A stretch of 39,355 nucleotides of DNA from Betaproteobacteria bacterium (GCA_947466535.1 CANIEV010000015.1:1-39355), one strand, 5' to 3'; shown: positions 24,729 to 33,505, counted from the first letter of the stretch. Numbers and translations: made by a program. Notes: generated by a model from the letters alone, not told the origin.

Positions 24729-25793
24729 ATGTTTCTCAAAAATGCATGGTATGTCGCGGCATGGGACCACGAGGTCACCGCCGACAAACCCTTCGGCCGT
24801 GTTCTGCTGAACGAGCCGGTGGTGATGTACAGGGATACCCGGGGGCAGTTAGTGGCGCTGGAAGACCGCTGTTGCCACCGCCATTACCCGCTCAATCGCG
24901 GCGTGGTCGTCGGCGACCGGATCGAGTGCCTCTACCACGGCCTGCAATACGACCGCACCGGCAAGTGCGTGCGCATTCCCGCTCAGGAGGCGATTCCCGC
25001 TACCGCCTGCGTGAAGAGCTATCCGGTGGTCGAGCGCAACCACTGGGTCTGGATCTGGATGGGCGATCCCGCGCTCGCCGATCCGGCGAAGATCGTCGAC
25101 TTCAAGTGGCTCGACCATCCGCTCTGGCGCGCCAAGGGCACGACCTTCCATGTGAAGGGCGGCTACGAACTCGTGATCGAGAACCTGCTCGACCTCTCGC
25201 ATCTCACCTTCGTGCACAAGTCCACGATCGGCAACTACGCTACCGCGGAAGCGGCCGAGGTCAAGGTGCGTCGCACCGACGACGACGTCACCGTGGTGCG
25301 CTGGATGATCGACAAGCCGGCGCCTCCGACCTACGTCAAGGCGGGCGGTTTCAAGGGCAATGTCGATCGCTGGCAGTTCATCAACTTCACCCCGCCGTGT
25401 TTCGTGCGCCTGGATGTGGGTGCGGTGGATACCGGCAAGGGTGCGCCGGAGAAAAAGCATTCGGCCTTCGCCGCCGAAGGCGAGCTTCCGGGCGGCATCG
25501 AGATGCGCAACCTGAACGCAATCACGCCCGAGACCGACAAGACCTGCCATTATTTCTGGGCGCAGGCGCACAACTTCCTCATCGACAAACCCGAGGTCAC
25601 CGAGATGCTGTTCAAGCAGATCGACGAGGCTTTCCGGCAGGACTGGGACATCTTCGAGAACCAGCAGAAGTGGATCGACCTGAACCCGGAGGCGCCGCGG
25701 CTGGACGTGAACGCGGATGTGGGGCAGATCCAGGGCATCAACCTGCTGCGCCGGCGGATTCAGGAGGAGCAGCGTTCGCCGCAGCCCGCTTGA
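24729..25793 (+). CDS. Rieske [2Fe-2S] aromatic oxygenase, vanillate O-demethylase-like
   Basis: A 354-residue oxygenase; AGGAGG lies 5 bases before the ATG at 24729. The Rieske ligands are C48-C49-H50 (motif CxH) and C67-L-Y-H70. The mononuclear iron site is ENLLDLSHLTFVHKSTIG. It is more like the gene at 3508-2495 (shared MFLKN..YVAA start, DLSH.TFVH.STIGN.A.AEA, INFTPP) than the third copy. The family oxidises ring or side-chain positions of aromatic acids using an external reductase, which is missing here. It is divergent from an ABC receptor, with a possible -10 TATTAT at 24648-24653 in the shared intergenic space. A perfect 19-bp-stem terminator follows. The substrate is unknown. Confidence 0.93.
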   Translation: MFLKNAWYVAAWDHEVTADKPFGRVLLNEPVVMYRDTRGQLVALEDRCCHRHYPLNRGVVVGDRIECLYHGLQYDRTGKCVRIPAQEAIPATACVKSYPVVERNHWVWIWMGDPALADPAKIVDFKWLDHPLWRAKGTTFHVKGGYELVIENLLDLSHLTFVHKSTIGNYATAEAAEVKVRRTDDDVTVVRWMIDKPAPPTYVKAGGFKGNVDRWQFINFTPPCFVRLDVGAVDTGKGAPEKKHSAFAAEGELPGGIEMRNLNAITPETDKTCHYFWAQAHNFLIDKPEVTEMLFKQIDEAFRQDWDIFENQQKWIDLNPEAPRLDVNADVGQIQGINLLRRRIQEEQRSPQPA

Positions 25794-25806
25794 TGAACCG
25801 GACAGG

Positions 25807-25846
25807 ACAATAAAAGACGGGGCGCGTGCGCCCCGTCTTTTATTGT
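25807..25846. terminator. Bidirectional intrinsic terminator with perfect 19-bp stem
   Basis: ACAATAAAAGACGGGGCGC, loop GT, GCGCCCCGTCTTTTATTGT: the arms are perfect complements, 19 bases each. It lies between the Rieske gene (+) and the glcG remnant and oxidase (-) and has U-rich 3' arms in both directions. Confidence 0.93.
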
Positions 25847-25858
25847 GCGGCTGAATTT

Positions 25859-25993
25859 TTAGCGAAGCGCAGCGGCTCCGGCAGCCGCGACCACCCCGTC
25901 CTGCTCGGAGGTCACGCCCGATACGCCGATGCCGCCGATGATCTTGCCATCGAGCACCACCGGGACGCCGCCTTCGACCGGGCTCGCACCGCG
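25859..25993 (-). pseudogene. 3' remnant of a GlcG/HbpS-family gene
   Basis: In frame directly after the oxidase stop codon (TAG, 25999-25997), 44 codons encode a sequence typical of the C-terminal end of GlcG/HbpS (PduO-like heme-binding) proteins: GASPVEGGVPVVLDGKIIGG and then IGVSGVTSEQDGVVAAAGAA, ending ALR and TAA. A full member has about 135-160 residues; the first two thirds and any start codon are missing. It is a decayed fragment left by a deletion that ends at the oxidase stop codon. Confidence 0.8.
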
Positions 25994-25996
25994 TAG

Positions 25997-27391
25997 CTAG
26001 GGCAGCACTTTCCCCGGATTGAGCAGGTTGTGCGGATCGAGTGCGGCTTTTACGGCTCGCATTGCCGCGATCGTCCCCGCGCCGTGTTCGGCTTCCATGA
26101 ACTCGATCTTTCCGAGGCCGATGCCGTGCTCGCCGGTGCATGTGCCGCCCATGCCGATCGCGCGCTGCGCCACGCGTCTGTTGAGGCCATAGGCGCGTTC
26201 CACTTCGTCGGGGGATTCCGGGTTGAAGTTGATGCCCAGGTGAAAGTTGCCGTCACCCACATGGCCGAGAAGGATGGTCGGCAGGCCGGTGCGCTTCACG
26301 TCTTCTTCGGTCTCGGCAATGCAGTCCGCCAGCCGCGAGATCGGCACGCAGACATCGGTGGAGAACACGCGGCACGCGGGGCGCAGATTGAGGCAGGCGA
26401 AGTAGGCGTTGTGCCTCGCGGTCCAGAGCTGCGTGCGTTCCTCCGGCGAGGACGACCAGGCGAAATCTTCCCCGCCGTTCTCGCGCGCGATATCCGCCAC
26501 CCGCGTCGCCTGATCCTCGATCCCGGCAGCGGTACCGTGGAATTCGAAGAACAGCATCGGTGCTTCGACAAGATTCATCTTGCTGTAGCGGTTGATCGCC
26601 GCGATCGACGCGGTATCGAGCAGTTCGCAGCGCGCAATCGGCACGCCGAGCTGGATCATCTGGATCACTGCTTCCACCGCCGGGCGCACACTGGGAAACC
26701 GACAGGTCGCGGCGGACACCGCCTCGGGCTGCGGCCAGAGGCGGATCGTCACCTCGGTGATGATCGCGAGCGTGCCTTCGGAACCCACCAGCAGTCGCGT
26801 GAGGTCGTAGCCGGCCGACGATTTCCGGGCGCGCGTGCCGGTGCGTACCACCTCGCCCGAGGCGAGCACCGCGGTGAGCGCGAGCACGTTCTCGCGCATC
26901 GTGCCGTAGCGCACCGCGTTGGTCCCCGAGGCACGCGTTGCCGCCATGCCGCCGAGGCTTGCGTCCGCGCCGGGATCGAGAGGGAAAAACAGCCCGGTGT
27001 CGCGCAGCTCGTTGTTGAGTTGCTTGCGCGTCACGCCCGCCTGCACCGTGCAGTCGAGATCGTCGGTGCGTATGCCGAGCACGCGGTTCATCTGCGACAG
27101 GTCGATCGTCACGCCGCCGCGGATCGCGATCACGTTGCCCTCCACCGAGCTGCCCACACCGTAGGGAATCACCGGGATGCGATGCGCCGCACAGGCGCGC
27201 ATCACCGCCGCGACTTCTTCGGTCGAGTGCGGGAACACCACCGCGTCGGGGGAAACGGCTGCGAAATGCGACTCGTCGCGGCCGTGCTGCTCGATCACGC
27301 TCGCGCCGGTGGAGCAGCGGTCGCCGAGCTGTGATTTGAGTTCCGCGAGCAGGGCTGCGGGAAGCGGTATGCGCGTATCTGGTGCGTTCAT
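25997..27391 (-). CDS. FAD-linked oxidase, D-lactate/D-2-hydroxyacid dehydrogenase (GlcD/DLD-like)
   Basis: A 464-residue flavoprotein of the FAD-binding PCMH-type oxidase family. The FAD segment includes PYGVGSSVEGN (76-86), DPGADASLGGMAATRASGTN and VGSEGTLAIITEVTIRLWP. The C-terminal domain has GHVGDGNFH at 376-384 and GGTCTGEHGIGLGK near 415-428, both diagnostic of D-lactate/glycolate-type dehydrogenases. The length fits the single-chain cytochrome-linked D-lactate dehydrogenase better than multi-subunit GlcD, and no glcE or glcF is present. Its stop is followed at once by a truncated glcG-like fragment. The ATG at 27391 lacks a strong Shine-Dalgarno. It oxidises a D-2-hydroxy acid to the keto acid; which one is unknown. 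Confidence 0.9.
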   Translation of the reverse strand: MNAPDTRIPLPAALLAELKSQLGDRCSTGASVIEQHGRDESHFAAVSPDAVVFPHSTEEVAAVMRACAAHRIPVIPYGVGSSVEGNVIAIRGGVTIDLSQMNRVLGIRTDDLDCTVQAGVTRKQLNNELRDTGLFFPLDPGADASLGGMAATRASGTNAVRYGTMRENVLALTAVLASGEVVRTGTRARKSSAGYDLTRLLVGSEGTLAIITEVTIRLWPQPEAVSAATCRFPSVRPAVEAVIQMIQLGVPIARCELLDTASIAAINRYSKMNLVEAPMLFFEFHGTAAGIEDQATRVADIARENGGEDFAWSSSPEERTQLWTARHNAYFACLNLRPACRVFSTDVCVPISRLADCIAETEEDVKRTGLPTILLGHVGDGNFHLGINFNPESPDEVERAYGLNRRVAQRAIGMGGTCTGEHGIGLGKIEFMEAEHGAGTIAAMRAVKAALDPHNLLNPGKVLP

Positions 27392-27506
27392 GCTGCAGGA
27401 TTCTACTGATGATGATCGGTTTGCACCGGCCGCACTATCCGCGCCTTGCGCGAATCGCTAGACTCGCGAAGGCAACGACAAGGTCGGCGCAACGATGGGG
27501 GCAGTC

Positions 27507-28541
27507 ATGTGGCTGAAGAACTGCTGGTACGTCATCGCCTGGGAGCACGAGATTTCGTCGGGCGAATTTCTCGCGCGCACCGTGATCGGCGAGCCGCTGC
27601 TCGTTTATCGAACCTCGACGGGCGAATTCGTCGCGCTTGAAGACCGATGCTGCCATCGCCATGCGCCGCTGTCGCTCGGTCGTCGCGAAGGCGACTGCAT
27701 CCGCTGCGGCTACCACGGGCTGATGTTCAACGCGAAAGGTGCGTGCGTCGAGGTGCCGGGTCTGGATCGCGCGCCGCCCAGTCTGAATGTCCGCACCTAT
27801 CCTGTCGTCGCGCATAACAAGTGGGTGTTCGTCTGGATGGGCGATCCGGCGCGTGCTGACCGTAACCTGCTGCCGGACAATTTTTCCAACGATCATCCCG
27901 ACTGGCATACACGGCCGGGCTATATTCACTACGAAACGCCCTGGCTTCTGATCTGCGACAACCTTCTCGACTTCTCGCACCTGAGCTTTGTGCACGAGAA
28001 GACGCTCGGCGGCTCGGTTCTGATCGCGCAGACCCGGCCCGACATCGAGCGGATCGACGGTCCCGGCCAACGTGGCCTGCGGATCAGCCGCCGAATGTCG
28101 GGCCTTCCCGCGCCGTCGTACTACCACCGCATCCGGCCGCTTCCCGAGACGATCAACCGCTGGTTCATCTATGACTTCCTGTTTCCCGCGACGCTGCTGA
28201 TGAATTCCGGAGGGCGTCCGGTGACCGACGCGGAAGGCGATAATCGCAATGCGGTGCTGCTGCACAGCTGCCAGACGCTCACGCCCGAGACGGAAACATC
28301 AACGCATTATTTTTTTCAGCAGTCCTATCGCGGCGAGGCGCGCGACGAGGCGATCGTCGATGGCATCCACAAGAGCGTGATCCTCGCCTTCAACGAGGAT
28401 CGCGACATGATCACCGCGCAGTACCGGAACATCCGGCGCGATCCGCAGAAGCCGATGGCGCCGCTCTACATGGATGCCGCGCTCATGCAATTCCGCAGGT
28501 TGCTTGACGAAGCGGTTGCCGCGGAGAACGCCACCGGCTGA
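27507..28541 (+). CDS. Rieske [2Fe-2S] aromatic oxygenase, vanillate O-demethylase-like
   Basis: A 344-residue oxygenase, the third paralogue here. I place the start at 27507 (MWLKNCWYVIAWEHE) to match the MFLKN start of the others; an ATG four codons upstream is possible. Rieske ligands are C48-C49-H50 and C67-G-Y-H70; the catalytic iron site is DNLLDFSHLSFVHEKTLGG. After about residue 165 it diverges from the other two, with SGLPAPSYYHRI and FIYDFLFPATLLMNSG, a pattern seen in VanA-like enzymes. No reductase is linked. Its stop is only 9 bases from the stop of the convergent tryptophan dioxygenase gene, with no terminator between. The substrate is unknown. Confidence 0.93.
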   Translation: MWLKNCWYVIAWEHEISSGEFLARTVIGEPLLVYRTSTGEFVALEDRCCHRHAPLSLGRREGDCIRCGYHGLMFNAKGACVEVPGLDRAPPSLNVRTYPVVAHNKWVFVWMGDPARADRNLLPDNFSNDHPDWHTRPGYIHYETPWLLICDNLLDFSHLSFVHEKTLGGSVLIAQTRPDIERIDGPGQRGLRISRRMSGLPAPSYYHRIRPLPETINRWFIYDFLFPATLLMNSGGRPVTDAEGDNRNAVLLHSCQTLTPETETSTHYFFQQSYRGEARDEAIVDGIHKSVILAFNEDRDMITAQYRNIRRDPQKPMAPLYMDAALMQFRRLLDEAVAAENATG

Positions 28542-28550
28542 AGCGTGCCC

Positions 28551-29423
28551 TCAAAGGCTGGTGCGCACCCGCCAGAGTTCGGGGAACAGCACGATGTCGA
28601 GCATGCCCTTCAGGTAACCCACGCCCGAGGTGCCGCCGGTGCCGCGCTTGAAGCCGATCACCCGTTCGACGGTGGTCACGTGGCGAAAGCGCCACTGGCG
28701 GAAGGAGTCCTCGACGTCGATGAATTCCTCGCCGAGTTCGTACAGGTCCCAGTGGTGGGTCGGGTCGGCGTACACCTCGCGCCAGGCGGCCTCGACCGAA
28801 TCGTTGGCGGCATACGGCTGGCTCCAGTCGCGCTCGATGACGCTCTTGTCCAGCGCGATGCCGCGGCGCGCGAGCAGGCGCAACGCCTCGTCGTAGAGCG
28901 AGGGCGCGTCCAGCATCGCCATCACCTGCGCGTAGATGTCCGCGCGATGCCGGTGCGGCTCGGTCATCACCCGGTTCTTGTTGCCGAGCATGAATTCGAT
29001 CATGCGGTACTGGTAGGACTGGAAGCCGGAGGACCGGCCGAGCGCGGGGCGGAACTGAGAGTATTCGGAGGGCGTGAGCGTGGAGAGCACGTCCCAGGCC
29101 TGGATCAGCTGCGCCATGATGCGCGACACGCGCGCGAGCATCTTGAAGCAGGACGAGAGATCGTCGGCCTTCACGCGCTCTCGCGCCGCCGAGAGTTCGT
29201 GCAGCATCAGCTTCATCCAGACCTCGGTGGCCTGGTGCTGCACGATGAACAGCATCTCGTTGTGATCCGTCGACAACGGTTTCTGCGCGGAGAGAATTTT
29301 GTCGAGCTGGAGATAATCCCCGTAGCTCATGTCGCGGGAGAAGTCCAGATGCGCGCCATCCGGCGCGCTCGTGATTCGCTCGGCTCCTTCCGGGGCAGGA
29401 GGTGTATTCGACGGTTCGGTCAT
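28551..29423 (-). CDS. kynA: Tryptophan 2,3-dioxygenase
   Basis: A 290-residue heme dioxygenase that opens the indole ring of L-tryptophan to N-formylkynurenine, the first step of the kynurenine route. Visible are the distal-side His63 in [17 protein letters not shown], the [11 protein letters not shown] substrate segment, axial heme ligand His248 in [20 protein letters not shown] (given up to 20 residues), and the closing [20 protein letters not shown]. The length suits the bacterial enzyme. Its Shine-Dalgarno GAGG overlaps the kynU stop codon, so the two are tightly coupled. A formamidase gene (kynB) is not in the operon. Confidence 0.97.
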   Translation of the reverse strand: MTEPSNTPPAPEGAERITSAPDGAHLDFSRDMSYGDYLQLDKILSAQKPLSTDHNEMLFIVQHQATEVWMKLMLHELSAARERVKADDLSSCFKMLARVSRIMAQLIQAWDVLSTLTPSEYSQFRPALGRSSGFQSYQYRMIEFMLGNKNRVMTEPHRHRADIYAQVMAMLDAPSLYDEALRLLARRGIALDKSVIERDWSQPYAANDSVEAAWREVYADPTHHWDLYELGEEFIDVEDSFRQWRFRHVTTVERVIGFKRGTGGTSGVGYLKGMLDIVLFPELWRVRTSL

Positions 29424-29432
29424 TTCATGTCC

Positions 29433-30665
29433 TCAGGTCACCGCGCCGCGCTTGCGGAATTCGGCGCGGTCCCAGATGCCGGTGGTCAGGATGCCGCGAA
29501 GGATTTCCACTGCGTCCCAGACATCCACGTAGCTCGTATAGAGCGGGGTGAAGCCGAAGCGCAGGATGTCGGGCGCGCGAAAGTCGCCGATCACGCCGCG
29601 CGCGATCAGGGCCTGCATGATCGGAAAGCCGTCGTGATGCGTGAAGCTCGCCTGGCTGCCGCGCTTCGCGCCGTCGCGCGGACTGGCAAGCCCGAGGCCG
29701 TGGCCGGCGCAGCGTTCTTCCACCAGCCGGATGAACAGGTCGCCGAGCGCGATCGACTTGGCGCGAAGCTGTTTCATGTCCGCCGAGCGCATGAGGTTCA
29801 CGCCTTCCTCGAGCGCGGACATGCCGAGCACCGTGGGCGTGCCGCAGAGGTATCGCCCGATGCCTGGCGCCGGGCGGTAGCCGGATTCGAACTCGAACGG
29901 CGCGGCGTGGCCGAGCCAGCCCGAGAGCGGCTGCGCGAATTTTTCCTGATGGCGTTTCGCGACGTAAAGAAATGCCGGCGCACCGGGGCCGCCGTTGAGG
30001 AACTTGTAGCCGCAGCCCACCGCGAAATCCGCGCCGTCGGCATCCAGATGCACCGGCACCGCGCCGGCGGAATGCGCAAGGTCCCAGAGAGCAAGGGCGC
30101 CGCGCTCGTGCGCAAGTGCCGACAACGACTTCATGTCGTGCATCGCGCCGGTGCGGTAGTTCACATGCGTGAGCATCACCACCGCAGTGTCGGCATCGAT
30201 CGCGGCGGGAATGTCCTTCGCGGTTACCAGCTTCAGTTCGTGCCTTCCGCCCAATTGCGCGATCAGTCCCTGGGCCATGTAAAGATCGGTGGGGAAATTG
30301 TCCGGCTCGGAGAGGATCACCCGCCTGCCCGGCTGCATCGCCAGCGCCGCCGAGAGCACCTTGAAGAGGTTGACCGAGGTGGAGTCCGCCGAAATCACCG
30401 AGTCGGACGCAGCACCCACGATCTCCGCGATGCCCGCCCCGACGCGTTTGGGCAGGTCCATCCAGCCGGCGGTGTTCCAGCTGCGGATCAGGCCTTCGCC
30501 CCATTCCTCGGTGATCACCTGCTCCACCCGCGACTTCGCCGAGTGGGGCATCGCGCCGAGTGAGTTGCCGTCGAGATAGATCACCCCCTGCGGCAGGTCG
30601 AACTTGCCGCGGAAGTCGCGCAGCGGATCGGCTGCGTCCAGCCGAATGCAATCGTCACGATTCAT
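29433..30665 (-). CDS. kynU: Kynureninase
   Basis: A 410-residue PLP enzyme that cleaves L-kynurenine to anthranilate and alanine. Signature parts: [11 protein letters not shown] near residue 30, [13 protein letters not shown] (93-105), the PLP-facing D195 in [12 protein letters not shown], the Schiff-base lysine K221 in [14 protein letters not shown], and [12 protein letters not shown] further on. GGAG lies 7 bases before the ATG. The start overlaps the end of the regulator gene by 11 bases, and the stop runs into the kynA ribosome site, so the order regulator-kynU-kynA is one transcription unit. Its product anthranilate is the substrate expected for the divergent CoA ligase and hydroxylase genes. 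Confidence 0.97.
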   Translation of the reverse strand: MNRDDCIRLDAADPLRDFRGKFDLPQGVIYLDGNSLGAMPHSAKSRVEQVITEEWGEGLIRSWNTAGWMDLPKRVGAGIAEIVGAASDSVISADSTSVNLFKVLSAALAMQPGRRVILSEPDNFPTDLYMAQGLIAQLGGRHELKLVTAKDIPAAIDADTAVVMLTHVNYRTGAMHDMKSLSALAHERGALALWDLAHSAGAVPVHLDADGADFAVGCGYKFLNGGPGAPAFLYVAKRHQEKFAQPLSGWLGHAAPFEFESGYRPAPGIGRYLCGTPTVLGMSALEEGVNLMRSADMKQLRAKSIALGDLFIRLVEERCAGHGLGLASPRDGAKRGSQASFTHHDGFPIMQALIARGVIGDFRAPDILRFGFTPLYTSYVDVWDAVEILRGILTTGIWDRAEFRKRGAVT

Positions 30666-31257
30666 TTTTCTGCTCCGGTGCGATGTAATGGTCGCGGCCG
30701 GTCATGACGCGCGTTCCGTGGTCGTAGAAGCTGGTGATCAGGCTCATCACGCGCGCGGCTTCGCGCAACTGCTCGTCGAAGCCGGGGATGGTCCCCGAAG
30801 GCGACATCAACAGCTCGCTGCGCGCGGCGACGAATTCCGCGGTGAGCTCGCGTGCCTTGGACGTCACCTGGTAGGCGGTCTCGCGGTTGGTCGAGCCGGG
30901 TGCTTTTTCCACCAGGCCGGCCTTGATCAGCTTTCGCAACGAGTATTGAATGTTGGCGATGTCGTCGCGGTTGGCAAAGCGCGAGAGTTCGGTGACGCCG
31001 CGTGGCCGGTTCGACCCCATCAACTGTTGCAGGATCACGTTGTCCGGACCCGAGAGCTTGTGGCGCCTGCCTTCGGCGCCGAGCAAAAGGCCGATGAATC
31101 GGTAAAAGGCTTCTGCCGCGCAGATCAGCGACTGTTCGAAATCCGTGACAGTCTGTTCGTGCGGTGACTGGCCGAGGTGGGCGGGCGGCTTGGGCGTGAC
31201 CCGGTGTTCGGCCGGGTCTTCGTTCCTGAACACCGTGGATTCAACGGGCGGTCCCAT
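30655..31257 (-). CDS. Winged-helix (MarR-like) transcriptional regulator, probable kyn/anthranilate operon regulator
   Basis: A 200-residue protein from the ATG at 31257; a TTG 29 codons upstream is the only longer option. The region about 80-145 ([49 protein letters not shown]) reads as a winged helix-turn-helix of the MarR/HTH_27 type, followed by a helical C-terminal dimerisation region. It overlaps kynU by 11 bases and is divergent from the Fe-S protein operon, the usual position of a local regulator for both directions. The effector may be anthranilate, anthraniloyl-CoA or kynurenine (inference). Known kynR regulators in Pseudomonas are of the Lrp type, so this would be a different solution. 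Confidence 0.82.
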   Translation of the reverse strand: MGPPVESTVFRNEDPAEHRVTPKPPAHLGQSPHEQTVTDFEQSLICAAEAFYRFIGLLLGAEGRRHKLSGPDNVILQQLMGSNRPRGVTELSRFANRDDIANIQYSLRKLIKAGLVEKAPGSTNRETAYQVTSKARELTAEFVAARSELLMSPSGTIPGFDEQLREAARVMSLITSFYDHGTRVMTGRDHYIAPEQKNES

Positions 31258-31325
31258 GCGATTTCCGATCTGAAGGGTTGGCGGGACGGGTTCATCCGGC
31301 CTCAGTTGCAAGAAAATGGTACCCG

Positions 31326-31353
31326 TTGACTGCTGCGATTTCAAGCGTAAAAT
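31326..31353 (+). promoter_or_regulatory. Sigma70-like promoter of the anthranilate operon
   Basis: TTGACT (31326-31331), 16-base spacer, TAAAAT (31348-31353), 61 bases before the ATG at 31414. An imperfect dyad, AATGGTACCCGTT (31316-31328), overlaps the -35, and GTTGACTGC...GCAGAGTAAC brackets the promoter; either could bind the divergent regulator. Confidence 0.6.
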
Positions 31354-31413
31354 GCAGAGTAACTTCCATCAGTCCAGCGGAACGGGCAATTCGAGGCAAC
31401 GGGGGCGATCCGG

Positions 31414-32487
31414 ATGCAAGCGATTGAAAAATCAGGTGTAACGGGCAAGGGCACGATCGATGCCGCCTGGGTCAAGTCCCGCGCAAAGGAGCTCGGTGCC
31501 GACCTCGTGGGAATCGCGAGTGCCGACGTGCTCAATGCCTTCCCGCCCGATCCGCGCTGGCCGCAGACGCCCGAGCGGATCACGCCCTATTGCCGCAGCG
31601 TCATCGTGATCGCACAGCGCATTCCCGCTGGCGCCTTCCGCTGCAAGGTGAACGTGCCGGTGCAGTACATGGACATGCTGGTGCTGCGCAAGATGGACAA
31701 GCTGGCCTACCGGCTTGCCGACGAACTCGAACGCCTCGGCCACGCGTCCTTCATCACCGCGGCGCAGGAAACCGAATGGACCTTCAAGCGCGCGAGCTAC
31801 GGGCGGCTGTCCACGCGCCACCTCGGGGTGGAGGCGGGCCTGGGCACGCTCGGGCTGGAGGTGAACATCCTCACGCCGGAATTCGGTCCGCGCATCTACC
31901 TCACCGGCATCCTTACCGAAATCGAACTCGAGGCCGACCACCGGATCACCGAACAGGTGTGCATCGGCGAATCCTGCAGCCGCTGCCTGCATTCCTGCCC
32001 CGCGGACGCGATATTGCAATGGGGAATCTCCAAGCGCGAGTGTGCCACCGAGGCGCAGGAGTTCGGCTTTGCCTCGATGCTCGGCATCGGCGACAAACTG
32101 ATCGGCGATCCGTCCAATGCGAAGGACGTGTTCCGTTCGCGCGATTTTTTCGGATTCTGGCAAGGCCTGCTGCGCGTGGTGGGTTCCTTCGGGGACTGTC
32201 CGCGCTGCCTTGCGGTCTGCCCGGTCGGCAACGACTACCACGCGCATCTCGCGGATCACCAGAAGACGATTCCCGAGAAGACGCCCGAAAAGATTTCACT
32301 CGCAAAGAAATACAAGGACGAACGCGCCGTGCATGACGGCGGCGCCGGGCAGTTGCCGGGCTTGTCGGAGTGGAATCGCCGCTGGGTCGGGCCCGAGGGG
32401 TATCAGGGCATGGTGGCGAAACAGATGCAGGCGTTCAAGAAGCTGCAGAAGGAGAAGGCTGCGGCTGACGTGGAGGAGAAGAAATAA
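31414..32487 (+). CDS. RdhA/QueG-superfamily protein with two [4Fe-4S] clusters (first of tandem pair)
   Basis: A 357-residue soluble protein. The N-terminal part (KELGADLVGIASADVL) and the core AGLGTLGLEVNILTPEFGPR are like the cobamide-binding domain of reductive dehalogenases and epoxyqueuosine reductase. A ferredoxin domain follows: C183-x4-C188-x2-C191-x3-C195-P, C210, and C262-x2-C265-x3-C269-P, the eight cysteines needed for two [4Fe-4S] clusters. The DSAPVLE-type motif expected in true QueG is not seen, so tRNA modification is unlikely. No Tat signal is present, unlike respiratory dehalogenases. It is the first gene of the operon, overlaps its paralogue (TAATG), and precedes the CoA ligase and aminobenzoyl-CoA hydroxylase. 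Role unknown; a reductive step in anthranilate breakdown is inferred. Confidence 0.88.
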   Translation: MQAIEKSGVTGKGTIDAAWVKSRAKELGADLVGIASADVLNAFPPDPRWPQTPERITPYCRSVIVIAQRIPAGAFRCKVNVPVQYMDMLVLRKMDKLAYRLADELERLGHASFITAAQETEWTFKRASYGRLSTRHLGVEAGLGTLGLEVNILTPEFGPRIYLTGILTEIELEADHRITEQVCIGESCSRCLHSCPADAILQWGISKRECATEAQEFGFASMLGIGDKLIGDPSNAKDVFRSRDFFGFWQGLLRVVGSFGDCPRCLAVCPVGNDYHAHLADHQKTIPEKTPEKISLAKKYKDERAVHDGGAGQLPGLSEWNRRWVGPEGYQGMVAKQMQAFKKLQKEKAAADVEEKK

Positions 32488-33473
32488 TGGTCGGCATCTT
32501 CAAGGCGAAACTCACCGCGCCCGACATCAAGGCGAAGGCGAAGGCCCTCGGCGCGGACCTGGTCGGCATCGCCGACGGCGCGGCGATGGACGCGAACCCG
32601 CCCGATCCCGCGAATCCGCAGCGGCCCTCGGACATCACCGATCTGGATGGCAAGCGCGTGATTGTGCTCGCGCGGCGCCTGTCCGACGGTGTGGCGCGGA
32701 TCAAGGCCTGGGGCGACCGCCACAAGTACTACAACGACGAAATTGCGCTCACGATGCTCGAGGAAACCTCGCTCGAACTCGTGTACTGGCTCGAAGACCA
32801 GGGCTATCCCGCGATCATCATCCCGCCGACTCACACCGATCCGTGGAATTACGAGGGCGACCCGAAGCAGCACATGACGCCGCTGCTCTCGATGCCGCAC
32901 GCGGCGGTGGAGGCGGGGCTCGGCACGCTCGGCCTGAACCTGCAGATCATCACGCCGGAATACGGTCCGCGCGTGGTGCTGACGGCTGTGCTCTGTTCGG
33001 CCGAGGTCGAATGCGATTCGCCGCGAACGGACGCGCTCTGCCTCGGGCCGTCCTGCGGGCGCTGCCTCAAGACCTGTCCGGCCGACGCGGTGAAGCACTG
33101 GGACCGCGACTGGCCCGCCTGCGACGAATACCGCTCGCCCTACGGTTTCGCGAAGCTGTCCGGCCATATAGAAAAAATCATCGAGGCGGGCACCCCCGAG
33201 GAGCGGCGCGATCTGCTGCGTTCCGAGACCACCTTCAATCTCTGGCAGAGCATCCTGCGCGGTTCGGGTGCGATCACCGGCTGCAGGCGTTGCGCCGATG
33301 TCTGTCCGGTGGGCGAGGACTACGAGCTCATGCTGAAAGCGGCGCTGGAAGACATCCCGGAAAATACCCCGGACAAGGAAACGCGCCTTTCGGAGATGCT
33401 GGGCGCCGAGCAGGCCGGCCAACGTGCGCCCGGCGAGGTGCAGCAGATCCGCTGGATAGGGAGGCGGACGTGA
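32487..33473 (+). CDS. RdhA/QueG-superfamily protein with two [4Fe-4S] clusters (second of tandem pair)
   Basis: A 328-residue paralogue of the preceding protein, starting within its stop codon (TAATG). Shared features are AKALGADLVGIADG near the N-terminus and VEAGLGTLGLNLQIITPEYG, then GPRVVLTAVL. Cysteines C185, C190, C193, C197, C212, C266, C269 and C273 repeat the two-cluster layout. The middle segment differs from its partner (WNYEGDPKQHMTPLLSMPHA in place of TEWTFKRASYGRLSTRHLGV), so the two probably have different ligands or form a heterodimer. No signal peptide is seen. The function is not known; see findings. Confidence 0.88.
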   Translation: MVGIFKAKLTAPDIKAKAKALGADLVGIADGAAMDANPPDPANPQRPSDITDLDGKRVIVLARRLSDGVARIKAWGDRHKYYNDEIALTMLEETSLELVYWLEDQGYPAIIIPPTHTDPWNYEGDPKQHMTPLLSMPHAAVEAGLGTLGLNLQIITPEYGPRVVLTAVLCSAEVECDSPRTDALCLGPSCGRCLKTCPADAVKHWDRDWPACDEYRSPYGFAKLSGHIEKIIEAGTPEERRDLLRSETTFNLWQSILRGSGAITGCRRCADVCPVGEDYELMLKAALEDIPENTPDKETRLSEMLGAEQAGQRAPGEVQQIRWIGRRT

Positions 33474-33505
33474 TTGCGTGGCGGTCAATGGCTGCGCCGG
33501 GTGGA

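Noticed and set aside
28545-30563. Long 672-codon open frame opposite kynA and kynU
   Set aside because: It is an antisense shadow with no domain; the minus-strand genes carry all catalytic residues.
31414-33473. Epoxyqueuosine reductase QueG pair
   Set aside because: The cysteine layout fits, but the QueG-specific DSAPVLE-type motif before AGLG is not seen, there are two unlike copies, and the context is catabolic.
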